37,736 nt of DNA. Origin: Opitutia bacterium. GTDB lineage: Bacteria > Verrucomicrobiota > Verrucomicrobiia > Opitutales > Seribacteraceae. A program made the translations under genes and the position numbers. The stretch lies in the NCBI GenBank assembly GCA_002726435.1, contig PBSV01000057.1, positions 1 to 37,736 of the forward strand, given 5' to 3'. This document shows positions 29,236 through 37,736 of this stretch, in pieces. Under the pieces are notes generated by a model that was not told the origin of the DNA, did no database searches, and saw nothing but the letters and a program-made list of their open reading frames with translations. Every line of letters starts with the position of its first letter. Within the stretch, counting starts at the first letter, position 1.

Positions 29236-29432
29236 AAGAAGAAAATCAGTCCGTTCCCTCCACCGAAGAATTGGATGCTTTGCTTTCGATGAGGGGAAAA
29301 CCTTTCACCGATTGGAAGGAAGAAAGAAAATACCTCCGGGAAAAATGGGGACGACAGGGAAAAATAATTTCACCGGAGGAATCAGCGGAAAAAAATCAGG
29401 GTTCCAAGCAAGCCAAGGAGGAGAGTCAATGA
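29232..29432 (+). CDS. 66-aa hypothetical protein between pdxH and menB
   Basis: [66 protein letters not shown]; start and stop both form 4-nt ATGA overlaps with the flanking genes. Confidence 0.72.
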   Translation: MKEENQSVPSTEELDALLSMRGKPFTDWKEERKYLREKWGRQGKIISPEESAEKNQGSKQAKEESQ

Positions 29433-30256
29433 ATTGGGAATCCGTTGGAAATTATCAGGATATTTTTTACCACAAGAATGAGGGGGTGGCAAAAATCACA
29501 ATCAACCGGCCGGAGAAACGTAATGCATTCCGTCCCAAGACCGTGAGTGAAATGTACCATGCCTTTCTTGACGCTCGCGAAGACAGCGAGATTGGAGTGG
29601 TCTTACTAACAGGAGCCGGTCCGCACACTGATGGAAAGTATGCCTTTTGCTCGGGGGGAGATCAAAGTGTTCGGGGCGAGGCGGGTTATGTCGATGAAGA
29701 GGGAGTCCCAAGGCTTAATGTTCTGGATTTGCAAAAATTAATTCGTAGCATGCCCAAAGTAGTCATTGCCCTGGTCGCTGGCTATGCAATTGGAGGCGGG
29801 CATGTGCTGCATGTTGTCTGTGACTTAACCATTGCTGCTGAGAATGCAGTTTTTGGACAAACCGGTCCGAAGGTCGGTAGTTTTGACGGCGGATTTGGAT
29901 CCAGCTACCTCGCCCGGATCGTTGGCCAGAAAAAGGCCAGAGAAATCTGGTTTCTATGTCGACAGTACAATGCCACGGAAGCCATGGAAATGGGATTAGT
30001 CAACCAAGTAGTAACCGTGGATGAGTTGGAAGCAGAAGGCTTGAAGTGGGCCGGCGAAATATTGGAAAAGAGTCCCCTTGCCATTCGATGCTTAAAGTCC
30101 GCCTTCAATGCGGAACTGGACGGACAGGCTGGAATTCAGGAATTAGCCGGCAACGCAACTTTACTTTATTATTTGTCCGAAGAAGGAGCCGAAGGGAAGA
30201 AAGCTTTCCTCGAAAAGAGAAAGCCGGACTTTGGAAAATACCCCTGGCTTCCCTAA
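29429..30256 (+). CDS. menB: 1,4-dihydroxy-2-naphthoyl-CoA synthase
   Basis: [83 protein letters not shown]. Confidence 0.95.
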   Translation: MNWESVGNYQDIFYHKNEGVAKITINRPEKRNAFRPKTVSEMYHAFLDAREDSEIGVVLLTGAGPHTDGKYAFCSGGDQSVRGEAGYVDEEGVPRLNVLDLQKLIRSMPKVVIALVAGYAIGGGHVLHVVCDLTIAAENAVFGQTGPKVGSFDGGFGSSYLARIVGQKKAREIWFLCRQYNATEAMEMGLVNQVVTVDELEAEGLKWAGEILEKSPLAIRCLKSAFNAELDGQAGIQELAGNATLLYYLSEEGAEGKKAFLEKRKPDFGKYPWLP

Positions 30257-30267
30257 GGTGACTTCTT

Positions 30268-31599
30268 TCATCTTCGTTCTTTTTCGAATTTGATGCGCTC
30301 GCCCCGTGTCCCGTGAAACATGTGGCCTTTTTGCCAGGCGATTTTACCGGAAACTATTGTTGTATCGATACGGTGGGAAAATTTTTCGCCGGCAAAAGGC
30401 GACCACTGGCATCGGCTAAACAATTCATTTTCAGACACTGTGGTTGTGGAACTTGGGTCCACCAAAACCAAATCAGCCCAGTAGCCCTCGCGTAGGAATC
30501 CTCTTTCTTGAATCCCAAAGATTTCTGCCGGCGCATGACAGGCCCGTTGAACCATTGCTTCGAGAGAAAAACTTTGCTCTTTTACCATTTCCATAAACAG
30601 GAGCAAAGAATGCTGGAGAAGAGGGAGTCCTGACGGGGCCTGAAAGTATTTCCTCTGTTTTTCTTCCCATGTATGCGGAGCGTGATCAGTCGCCAAAACT
30701 GAAATCCTACCGTCCACTACCGCTTGTCGAATCGCGGTCCGATCACTTGCTCCCTTAATTGCAGGATTGCACTTGATCAGGGATCCAAGTTTTTCATAGC
30801 TTGATTCCTCAAACCAAAGATGATGGACGCATGCTTCGGCGGTAATTTTTTCATCTCCCGGGGTAAATAAATCAAGTTCTTCTTCGGTGGTGATGTGTAA
30901 AACATGAAGACGGGCATTTTCCCGCCTTGCCAATTCAACTGCCAGACTGGATGAGCGAAAACAGGCCTCTCGGGAACGAATCCTTGGGTGTTCTGAAAAA
31001 GGAACCTGTTCCCCGAATTTCCCCCTGGCAATTTCTTCGTTTTTTAGAATTAAAGGAGTGTGTTCACAATGAGTCGCAATTGGAGTGGGAGAAAAACGAA
31101 AGATTTTTTCCAATACTTCTTCTTCGTCAACCAGCATGTTACCGGTTGAGGAACCCATGAATACTTTGATTCCTGCGATTTTAGAGGAATCGGCCGATTT
31201 TACCTCTTCGATGTTTTCATTACTGGCCCCCAGAAAAAAAGCATAGTTTGCAATTGAATCCCTCCGGGCGATTTCGCACTTCTCTTCCAATCGATCCATA
31301 GTGAGGGTGGGGGGGGAAACATTAGGCATTTCAAAGAAAGTGGTCACTCCCCCCGCCACCGCGGCCTGGGATTCGCTCCTCATGCATGCCTTATGGGTAA
31401 GCCCGGGCTCACGGAAATGTACCTGGTCATCAATAAGTCCCGGCATTACAAGCATGCCCGATGCATCCACCACTGAGGAGTTACCAGGGGAGATCGAGGA
31501 ATCTATTTTTTCAATCCTGCCATTTCGGACAAGCAGGTCTTTTTCCTGTCTTATTCCTTCATTGACGAGAGTTCCTCCGGAAATCAATAAGTCACCCAT
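30268..31599 (-). CDS. pyrC: Dihydroorotase
   Basis: MPGLIDDQVHFREPGLTHKACMRSESQAAVAGGVTTFFEMPN, ATHCEH, LHVLHITTEEEL, LATDHAPHT. Confidence 0.88.
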   Translation of the reverse strand: MGDLLISGGTLVNEGIRQEKDLLVRNGRIEKIDSSISPGNSSVVDASGMLVMPGLIDDQVHFREPGLTHKACMRSESQAAVAGGVTTFFEMPNVSPPTLTMDRLEEKCEIARRDSIANYAFFLGASNENIEEVKSADSSKIAGIKVFMGSSTGNMLVDEEEVLEKIFRFSPTPIATHCEHTPLILKNEEIARGKFGEQVPFSEHPRIRSREACFRSSSLAVELARRENARLHVLHITTEEELDLFTPGDEKITAEACVHHLWFEESSYEKLGSLIKCNPAIKGASDRTAIRQAVVDGRISVLATDHAPHTWEEKQRKYFQAPSGLPLLQHSLLLFMEMVKEQSFSLEAMVQRACHAPAEIFGIQERGFLREGYWADLVLVDPSSTTTVSENELFSRCQWSPFAGEKFSHRIDTTIVSGKIAWQKGHMFHGTRGERIKFEKERR

Positions 31600-31614
31600 T
31601 ATTCCCGCTTCGTC

Positions 31615-32880
31615 CTACTTCCACTGTCCATTACCGATTATTTGAAACTTGTAGGTGCAGAGTTCTTCGAGCCCCATAGGTCCACGGGCATGCAGGCGAT
31701 CGGTCGAGATTCCAATTTCCGCACCCAGTCCAAATTCGAACCCATCAGTGAAACGTGTGCTGGCATTCCAGTAGACTGAGGAAGCATCAACTTCCTTGAG
31801 GAATTGCTCCGCCCGCTTGGAATCGGCGGTAAGAATGGATTCACTGTGCCCGCTCCCAAATTGATTGACGAAGGAAATTGCATCGTCAATTGAATCAACC
31901 ACTTTAATCGAAAGTCGAAGGTCGAGGAATTCTTCCGCAAATTCAGCTTCTCCCGCCGGCTGGGTTTTTAAATGCTGGAGGATTTTTTCAGCTTCTGCGT
32001 CGACAAATAGTTCGCAGCCATGTTCAGTCAATTTTTCAGCACAACCGGGTAGAAAGGAATCGGCGATTGATTTTTCCACAATCAAGTTTTCAATGGCGTT
32101 GCATACTCCGGGACGACCGCATTTGGAGGAGACCGCAATTTTCTCCGCCATTTCAAGGTCGGCGCTGGAATCGACGAATAAATTACAGACTCCCTTGTAG
32201 TGCTTGATCACTGGAATCCGGCTATTCTCAGCAACGAAACGAATGAGTCCCTCTCCACCACGCGGAATTATACAATGAATATATTCGTCCAAGGTAAGCA
32301 GATGATTCAACGCTTCCCGTTCAACGGTTGGAATTAATTGCACTGCATGTTCGGAGATTGGAGATGAGGACAAGGCGTCACTTATAACTGCGGCGAGTGC
32401 ACGGTTGGAGTGCAGGGCTTCTTTCCCGCCACGTAAAATTGATGCATTTCCAGATTTTAAGCACAGCCCGGCACAGTCGATTGTGACATTCGGGCGGGAT
32501 TCATAAATAATTCCAATGACCCCAATTGGTACGCGGGTCTTTCGAATTTCCAGCCCGTTCGGACGATTCTTCTTCTCGATAAGTGCTCCCACTGGATCAG
32601 GGAGATCAATTAACTGTCGTAATCCCTTCGCCATTCCATCAATTCTTTCATGAGTCAATCGCAACCGGTCAATCATTGCGTCGCTTAATCCATTTTCTTC
32701 CGCGGCGTCCAGGTCCTTTTTATTTTCCTCGAGCAAGGTCTTACGATTGGACTCCAGACTACGGGCAATTGCTTGCAGGGCATCGTTTTTGTCCTGGGTA
32801 CTCGCTCCATTCAAGTCCAGTGAGGCTTGCCGGGCATTGCGTGCGATCGTGTCAATGAGGGTGGGGATATCTTCTGCCAT
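31615..32880 (-). CDS. proA: Gamma-glutamyl phosphate reductase
   Basis: PIGVIGIIYESRPNVTIDCAGLCLKSGNASILRGGKEA, VIKHYKGVCNLFVD, RPGVCNAIENLIV, DGFEFGLGAEIGISTDRLHARGPMGLEEL. Confidence 0.96.
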   Translation of the reverse strand: MAEDIPTLIDTIARNARQASLDLNGASTQDKNDALQAIARSLESNRKTLLEENKKDLDAAEENGLSDAMIDRLRLTHERIDGMAKGLRQLIDLPDPVGALIEKKNRPNGLEIRKTRVPIGVIGIIYESRPNVTIDCAGLCLKSGNASILRGGKEALHSNRALAAVISDALSSSPISEHAVQLIPTVEREALNHLLTLDEYIHCIIPRGGEGLIRFVAENSRIPVIKHYKGVCNLFVDSSADLEMAEKIAVSSKCGRPGVCNAIENLIVEKSIADSFLPGCAEKLTEHGCELFVDAEAEKILQHLKTQPAGEAEFAEEFLDLRLSIKVVDSIDDAISFVNQFGSGHSESILTADSKRAEQFLKEVDASSVYWNASTRFTDGFEFGLGAEIGISTDRLHARGPMGLEELCTYKFQIIGNGQWK

Positions 32881-32950
32881 TTGAATTGTTTTTTGGTTCT
32901 GGGATAATCAATTATCTATACTACGATCATCGAAGTATTGATGTCAAAAA

Positions 32951-32978
32951 AAAGAGCCCTTCCAATGAGGGACTCTTT
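32951..32978 (-). terminator. Rho-independent terminator of the EF-hand gene
   Basis: AAAGAG(C)CCCT-TCCAATG-AGGG(A)CTCTTT stem with one mismatch; minus-strand run of 8 T follows the AAAGAGTCCCT...GGGCTC arm. Confidence 0.75.
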
Positions 32979-33007
32979 AATTAAAAAAAGTTTTGAGAAA
33001 ATTATGC

Positions 33008-33439
33008 TCAGGATTCCTTCTTCTTTCCTTTCCCTCCTGATTTCTTTCCTTTTCCCTCGGGTGGTTGTGGACGGGATGCCATCGCCGCTTTTCTTTCCTC
33101 CGGGTTTAACTTTCCGTCTCCATCCTTGTCGAATTTGGCGAGCACTTCTTTTTTACGGGCTTCCATGGCCTTGCGGGCTTCCGCTCTTTCTTCGTCATTT
33201 AATTTTCCATCTTCGTCCTTGTCAAATTTCTTGACTAACATCTGGGGGATTCTTTTTCGAATCTCTGCTCTTTCTTCCTCGCTCAGTTTTCCGTCTCCAT
33301 CTTTGTCAAATTTCTTGATCATCTCTTCTTTCGATGGACGTCCTTCGGGAGAACTGCTTTTTTTACTTCCTTTTTCCGGCTTTGCAAAAATCCCCAGGGC
33401 GAACAGGGAAAAGGTAAGGGCTGCAAGTAATATTTTCAT
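33008..33439 (-). CDS. Secreted EF-hand protein
   Basis: Signal peptide MKILLAALTFSLFALGIFA; three canonical 12-residue loops DKDGDGKLSEEE, DKDEDGKLNDEE, DKDGDGKLNPEE. Confidence 0.88.
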   Translation of the reverse strand: MKILLAALTFSLFALGIFAKPEKGSKKSSSPEGRPSKEEMIKKFDKDGDGKLSEEERAEIRKRIPQMLVKKFDKDEDGKLNDEERAEARKAMEARKKEVLAKFDKDGDGKLNPEERKAAMASRPQPPEGKGKKSGGKGKKKES

Positions 33440-33529
33440 AATTTAATTCTTCTTTCGTTGGTGGTTGCTTGTCGTGTAAGAAATAATTCCCTTACCAAAA
33501 CTAAATGCGTTGCTTCATGTCTACTTTGT

Positions 33530-34942
33530 CTAAATTCCCTCGAGTTCGAGAAAGGAGCGGGCATTGTCATAACAAATTCTACGGACCATATCCCCGGGCA
33601 AATCAATGTCGTCCGGTATAATTCCATCCTCCATCCAAGTGCCGATTAAATTGCATAAAATTCTACGAAAATATTCATGCCTGGGAAAGGAGAGAAAGGA
33701 GCGCGAATCCGTCAACATACCGGTGAAGTGAGAGAGTAAGCCGACATTTGCAAAAGTTTTGAGTTGTTCCTCGATCCCGTCTTTTTGATCGAGGTGCCAC
33801 CAAGCAGTTCCAAATTGCATCTTTCCTGGCAAGTCCCTTTGGAAATTTCCCAACATCGTAGCCACTGTGAAGTTAGAAGCCGGGTTGTTGTTGTAAACGA
33901 TTGTTTTTGGCAGGGAGTCCTCGCGGTCGAGTTTATCGAGGAACCGGGACATTTTTTCCGCCTGGCTCCAGTCGCCCATTGAATCAGTTCCAGCATCAGC
34001 TCCGAAATTCTTCATCAACCGGGTGGAGTTGTTACGGAGCGGGCCCAAATGAATCTGCATCGTCCATCCTTTCGCGGAGTAGAGCCTGCAGAGGTAGAGC
34101 ATAATGAATGCTCCAAACCGCTCAGTTTCGACGCGTGTCGCAGTTTGTCCGGCCATAGCGTCAAGAAAAAGTATACGGGCTTCCTCTTCACTCGGGAAAT
34201 CAGAGAAAAAATAGGGAAAACTATGGTCCGAAATGCGGGTGCCCAGGGCATGGAAATGATTCACTCTTTTGGCGAGGGCTTCAAGGAAATCGGTTAAGGT
34301 TTCGATTTCCCTGTCCGTTTCCTGTTCAAGATTTTCGACCCAGTCGAAAAAGCCGACCGCGTCGCTGATTGTCCATGCCCGGTCCGGGCGGAAGGTCGGG
34401 AGGACCTGACAATTAATGTCCGGGTTCTCCTTAATTTTCCGGTGGTGCTCGGTGGATTCAGCGGGGTCGTCGGTGGTGCAAAGAGCACGCACTTGAAACT
34501 TTTTCAGCATTCCAAGGGCGGAAAATTCAGAGTCCTTCAATTGTTCATTTGTAAGCGACCAAATTTCTTCCGCAGTATCCGGACCTAGGATCAAGTCGAT
34601 GCCAAAACACCTCTTTAATTCGAGATGGGTCCAGTGATACAACGGATTTCCCAGGGCATGGGGCATGGTGTTGGCGAAAGCAAGAAATTTATCCTTTGGT
34701 TTTCCAGTTCCGGTGATTAATTCCTCCGGCGTTCCATTTGCCCGCATTGCCCGCCATTTGTAATGATCTGCTTCCAACCAGATTTCCGCCAAGTTTTCAA
34801 ACCTTCGATCATTCGCAATTTCTTCAGGAGGTAGGTGGTTGTGAAAATCGAGAATTGGTTCGTTCTGAGCAAATTCATGATACAAGCGAATAGCAGGTTC
34901 ATTATTAAGAAGAAAATTATCGTGGAGAAAGGTCATAGACAT
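33530..34942 (-). CDS. uxaC: Glucuronate (uronate) isomerase
   Basis: FLHDNFLLNNEPAIRLYHEFAQNEPILDFHNHLPPEEIA, WLEADHYKWRAMRANG, CTTDDPAES, TMQIHLGPLRNNSTRL. Confidence 0.95.
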   Translation of the reverse strand: MSMTFLHDNFLLNNEPAIRLYHEFAQNEPILDFHNHLPPEEIANDRRFENLAEIWLEADHYKWRAMRANGTPEELITGTGKPKDKFLAFANTMPHALGNPLYHWTHLELKRCFGIDLILGPDTAEEIWSLTNEQLKDSEFSALGMLKKFQVRALCTTDDPAESTEHHRKIKENPDINCQVLPTFRPDRAWTISDAVGFFDWVENLEQETDREIETLTDFLEALAKRVNHFHALGTRISDHSFPYFFSDFPSEEEARILFLDAMAGQTATRVETERFGAFIMLYLCRLYSAKGWTMQIHLGPLRNNSTRLMKNFGADAGTDSMGDWSQAEKMSRFLDKLDREDSLPKTIVYNNNPASNFTVATMLGNFQRDLPGKMQFGTAWWHLDQKDGIEEQLKTFANVGLLSHFTGMLTDSRSFLSFPRHEYFRRILCNLIGTWMEDGIIPDDIDLPGDMVRRICYDNARSFLELEGI

Positions 34943-36637
34943 TTAGCTCTTCTTTTTCTTCTTTTGTTTATTCCACGGCCAAGGTTTGGCTTTTGCTTCG
35001 ATCGCCCATTCCTCCCATTGACTGCCCATTTTCTCAGCTTTTTTCGGATACTTCTTGGTCAAGTCGTTCAATTCAGACCGGTCCGCATCGAGGTCGTAGA
35101 GTTCCCATGGGCCCAGTGAGCCTTTGGCCACGAGTTTCCATTTTCCTATTCGAATCGCCCGGTTTCCTTCATGTTCCCAGAAAATTGGATTGATCCGTTT
35201 GAGCTTTTTTCCAGAAAAGGCAGGCTTCATCGAAATCCCCTGCATCGGGACAATCTCTTGCCCGTCGGATGTTTTTGGATAATTTGCCTTTCCCAAGTCA
35301 ACAAAAGTAGCCATCAAATCGATCAAGTGAGTGGGCTGTGTATCAAATTCCCCCTGCAGTCTTGGGGCAATCCCCTTCGGCCAATGGGCCACCAATGGAG
35401 TGCTAATTCCTCCCTCATGCACCCAGTGCTTGTACTGTCGGAAAGGAGTATTACTGGCGTTTGCCCAAGCCTTGCCATATCCATGATATGTGTCAGGACC
35501 ACCAGGTATGACCCCGGTTCCCTGCTTGACCACGATTCCCTCACGCGTTCTCTTTGGGATCATCTCCATTTGCAAATCGGTCGCCTTCATCGGTTTGAGA
35601 GTATCTGGGTCTGAGTCCTTGTATTGCATGCCTTCCTTTCTCCCCATGCCCTCGGCACATCCTCCATTGTCGGCAATAAACATGAATAAAGTATTTTCTA
35701 ATATTCCCTTTTTCTCAAGGGCTCCAATCACCCGGCCCAGGCCCTGATCCATACGGTCGACCATGGCGGCGTAAATCTCCATCAGGCGAATTTCCCATTC
35801 CTTGTTTTTTGCCTCCTTCCACACTTCGGCATCTCGAGGGGAAAGTTGCCAGGCCGGATCAATCAGCCCCATCTCCATTTGCCGTTTATAGCGAGCTTCT
35901 CGGATGACTTCCCAGCCAGCATCGTAGCGACCCTTGTATTTTTTAATATCTTCGGGCAGGGCATGCATTGGCCAATGGGGAGCGGTATGGGCAACATAGA
36001 GAAAGAAAGGATTATCACTATCGTGTTCCTTGATGAACCGTGCGGCATGATCATTGATAGCATCAGTGTAGTAAAAAGTTTCAGGCTCATACTCGGGGTC
36101 GGCGAAAGGAGAGATTAATCTATTCCCACGGGTGAGGGAATTTGGATCAAAGAAACTGCCCGCACCGTGAATCGTCCCGTAAAACCGGTCGAAACCACGC
36201 TGCTTCGGCCAATTGTGCTGCGAGGAACCTGGATGAATTTTTGGGGTAACATGCCATTTCCCGGATAAATAAGTCGAATACTTTGCCGGTTTAAGAACTT
36301 CAGCGATCGTACAAACATTACTTCCCAAGTCTCCCTTGTATCCAGGCAGTCCGGTATCATTCATCATATGCCCGATTCCCGCCTGGTGAGGATAAGTCCC
36401 GGTCAACAGACTGGCCCGGGTGGGGCAGCACCGTCCGGTGTTGTAAAACTGGGTGAAGCGTAAACCGTTCCTTGCGAGCCGATCGAGATTCGGGGTTTCG
36501 ATCTCGCTGCCGTAACAGCCAATGTCCGACCATCCCATATCGTCTGCCATCACCAGTACAACATTTGGTCTGCTCTGTCCCCAAAGGAAGAGGGACGAAA
36601 AGAATAAAAGAATTGAATGAAGGATTGAGTTTCGCAT
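34943..36637 (-). CDS. Secreted arylsulfatase (type I, Cys-type formylglycine motif)
   Basis: Signal peptide; RPNVVLVMADDMGWSDIGCYGSEIETPNLDRLA, CCPTRASLLTG (C-x-P-x-R), GKWHVTPK, FIADNGGCAEG, HEGGISTPLVAHWPKG. Confidence 0.95.
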   Translation of the reverse strand: MRNSILHSILLFFSSLFLWGQSRPNVVLVMADDMGWSDIGCYGSEIETPNLDRLARNGLRFTQFYNTGRCCPTRASLLTGTYPHQAGIGHMMNDTGLPGYKGDLGSNVCTIAEVLKPAKYSTYLSGKWHVTPKIHPGSSQHNWPKQRGFDRFYGTIHGAGSFFDPNSLTRGNRLISPFADPEYEPETFYYTDAINDHAARFIKEHDSDNPFFLYVAHTAPHWPMHALPEDIKKYKGRYDAGWEVIREARYKRQMEMGLIDPAWQLSPRDAEVWKEAKNKEWEIRLMEIYAAMVDRMDQGLGRVIGALEKKGILENTLFMFIADNGGCAEGMGRKEGMQYKDSDPDTLKPMKATDLQMEMIPKRTREGIVVKQGTGVIPGGPDTYHGYGKAWANASNTPFRQYKHWVHEGGISTPLVAHWPKGIAPRLQGEFDTQPTHLIDLMATFVDLGKANYPKTSDGQEIVPMQGISMKPAFSGKKLKRINPIFWEHEGNRAIRIGKWKLVAKGSLGPWELYDLDADRSELNDLTKKYPKKAEKMGSQWEEWAIEAKAKPWPWNKQKKKKKS

Positions 36638-36713
36638 TTTGAAATAAGTGGGCTTAGGCTTTTTGCTTGCTCGAGGGGGGCGAAGTCAATACTTAACAAG
36701 GGTTTTGGAGTAG

Positions 36714-36788
36714 GGCGCGGTAGCCAAGTGGTAAGGCCGGGGACTGCAAATCCTCTATTCGCCGGTTCGATTCCGGCCCGCGCCTCCA
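36714..36788 (+). tRNA. tRNA-Cys (anticodon GCA), CCA encoded
   Basis: 7-bp acceptor GGCGCGG/CCGCGCC, D stem GCC/GGC, anticodon loop CTGCAAA, T arm GCCGG-TTCGATT-CCGGC, discriminator T then CCA. U73 is the expected tRNA-Cys identity base. Confidence 0.95.
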
Positions 36789-36897
36789 TTCCTTTTAGCG
36801 TATTTAATTCTCTTATTTTCTATGATATTTTGAAATACTGGAAAAATTCTCAATTAAATCATCATATAAATTTGTTCACTATTTTGGCTCACGTACA

Positions 36898-37365
36898 CTA
36901 TCGGTGGAATAGTTCTTCTTGCTCGCTTTGAGTCATGTACAAAGAAGCAATTGTTACCATCGCAAAGAAAGCAGCAAATCCAAAAAGAATCGGCTTTCCC
37001 CAAGTTTTCCTGTCATAGCCAGTATTCGCGTAATTTTGTTTGATGTATTTTGCCTGTGCTTTTGCACTCACAAAATACCAGACCAGAAGATAAAATGGCC
37101 CGGTTGGAAGGGGTGACACAAAGTTAAGGGACAGAAAAATAATCCCAAATAAAACCCAGATCATAGATTTTTTTGCCCGATTCGGCAGTTCAAGAGCTTC
37201 CCAATTTTTTGCAAGTATCCATGCTCCAAAAATTGGAGTAAAAAAAACTGACAAGAGAACCGCAATATGTGGATTCCATAGTTTTGGGATTGAATCCCAT
37301 TCATCTAGCTCGTCAGATTCTAGCTTATCTTCTGCCATTTGATTCGATGTATCTGGTTGTTTCAA
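36898..37365 (-). CDS. Hypothetical multi-pass membrane protein
   Basis: 155-aa ORF with about four hydrophobic segments (IAVLLSVFFTPIFGAWILA, SMIWVLFGIIFLSLNFV, FYLLVWYFVSA, PILFGFAAFFAMVTIASLYM). Confidence 0.7.
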   Translation of the reverse strand: MKQPDTSNQMAEDKLESDELDEWDSIPKLWNPHIAVLLSVFFTPIFGAWILAKNWEALELPNRAKKSMIWVLFGIIFLSLNFVSPLPTGPFYLLVWYFVSAKAQAKYIKQNYANTGYDRKTWGKPILFGFAAFFAMVTIASLYMTQSEQEELFHR

Positions 37366-37538
37366 TTGCTGTTTAGATTTAAAAACTTGAATGAGTTGTT
37401 AGCAAGATTGAGAGAATATTTCACGCTCACAATCATTGTTTGTGGAAGAAAGGTGAAAAGCGGAATCATCGAAACTGGAGTGTTTGGTCTTTGAAAATTG
37501 AAAAGCGGGAAAGAGAAACATGAAAAATTTCCACACTA

Positions 37539-37736
37539 TTAAAAGCTAATCTTACATTTTCGAAGTGCCCGTTTCAGTTTTTCCTTATCCTCGTCCGTGA
37601 TTCGGTTACTGGTAATCGAAAGCCTATTTAAATTTCTGAGTCCATAAAGAGGAGAGGGATCTTTGATTCTGTTCACATCTAAATGAAGACTTCGTAAATT
37701 TTTTAAGCCACCAAGGGGAGTAACATCAGAGATTGA
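37539..37736 (-). CDS. Leucine-rich-repeat protein, C-terminal fragment (5' end off the right edge)
   Basis: Manual minus-strand translation SISDVTPLGGLKNLRSLHLDVNRIKDPSPLYGLRNLNRLSITSNRITDEDKEKLKRALRKCKISF*; two LRR units of L..L..L.L..N.I type. Not in the ORF track because no start codon lies in the window. Confidence 0.8.
   Translation of the reverse strand, partial: SISDVTPLGGLKNLRSLHLDVNRIKDPSPLYGLRNLNRLSITSNRITDEDKEKLKRALRKCKISF

Noticed and set aside
36714-36788. tRNA-Cys as an integration (att) site for a mobile island
   Set aside because: I found no second copy of the tRNA 3' end in the window and no integrase or phage gene nearby.
1-37736. CRISPR arrays, transposons, prophage or toxin-antitoxin modules
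   Set aside because: No regularly spaced identical repeats, transposase/integrase signatures or paired small toxin/antitoxin ORFs were seen by eye on either strand.

Overview
This 37.7 kb window looks like ordinary, gene-dense bacterial chromosome. Gene content and protein style suggest a marine Verrucomicrobiota/Opitutae-like organism, but that is inference with no search run. Core metabolic genes recognisable from protein motifs: ispH, purB, a PPi-type phosphofructokinase, lysA, folA, valS, gpmA, folE2, pdxH, menB, dihydroorotase, proA and uxaC, plus a tRNA-Cys(GCA). Accessory content: an N-acetylmuramoyl-alanine amidase, a rhomboid protease, FxsA, a Ski2/SUV3-like helicase, an S8 protease with an inserted domain, a sulfatase next to uxaC, and an EF-hand protein. 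Two coding regions open at the window edges are absent from the ORF track: a PQQ-propeller/InlB-repeat surface protein (1..2395, minus) and an LRR protein (37539..37736, minus). The best candidate for an undescribed system is the minus-strand block 2468..7613. It encodes an NtrC-type response regulator, a secreted coiled-coil protein with an ~80-aa internal repeat, a predicted outer-membrane beta-barrel and a membrane histidine kinase, with a strong hairpin terminator inside the block. Other points worth checking are a secreted-looking methyltransferase whose signal peptide is only in frame from a non-AUG (AUU/AUC) start, and a 66-aa ORF joined by ATGA overlaps to both pdxH and menB. No CRISPR array, transposase, integrase or phage gene was seen.
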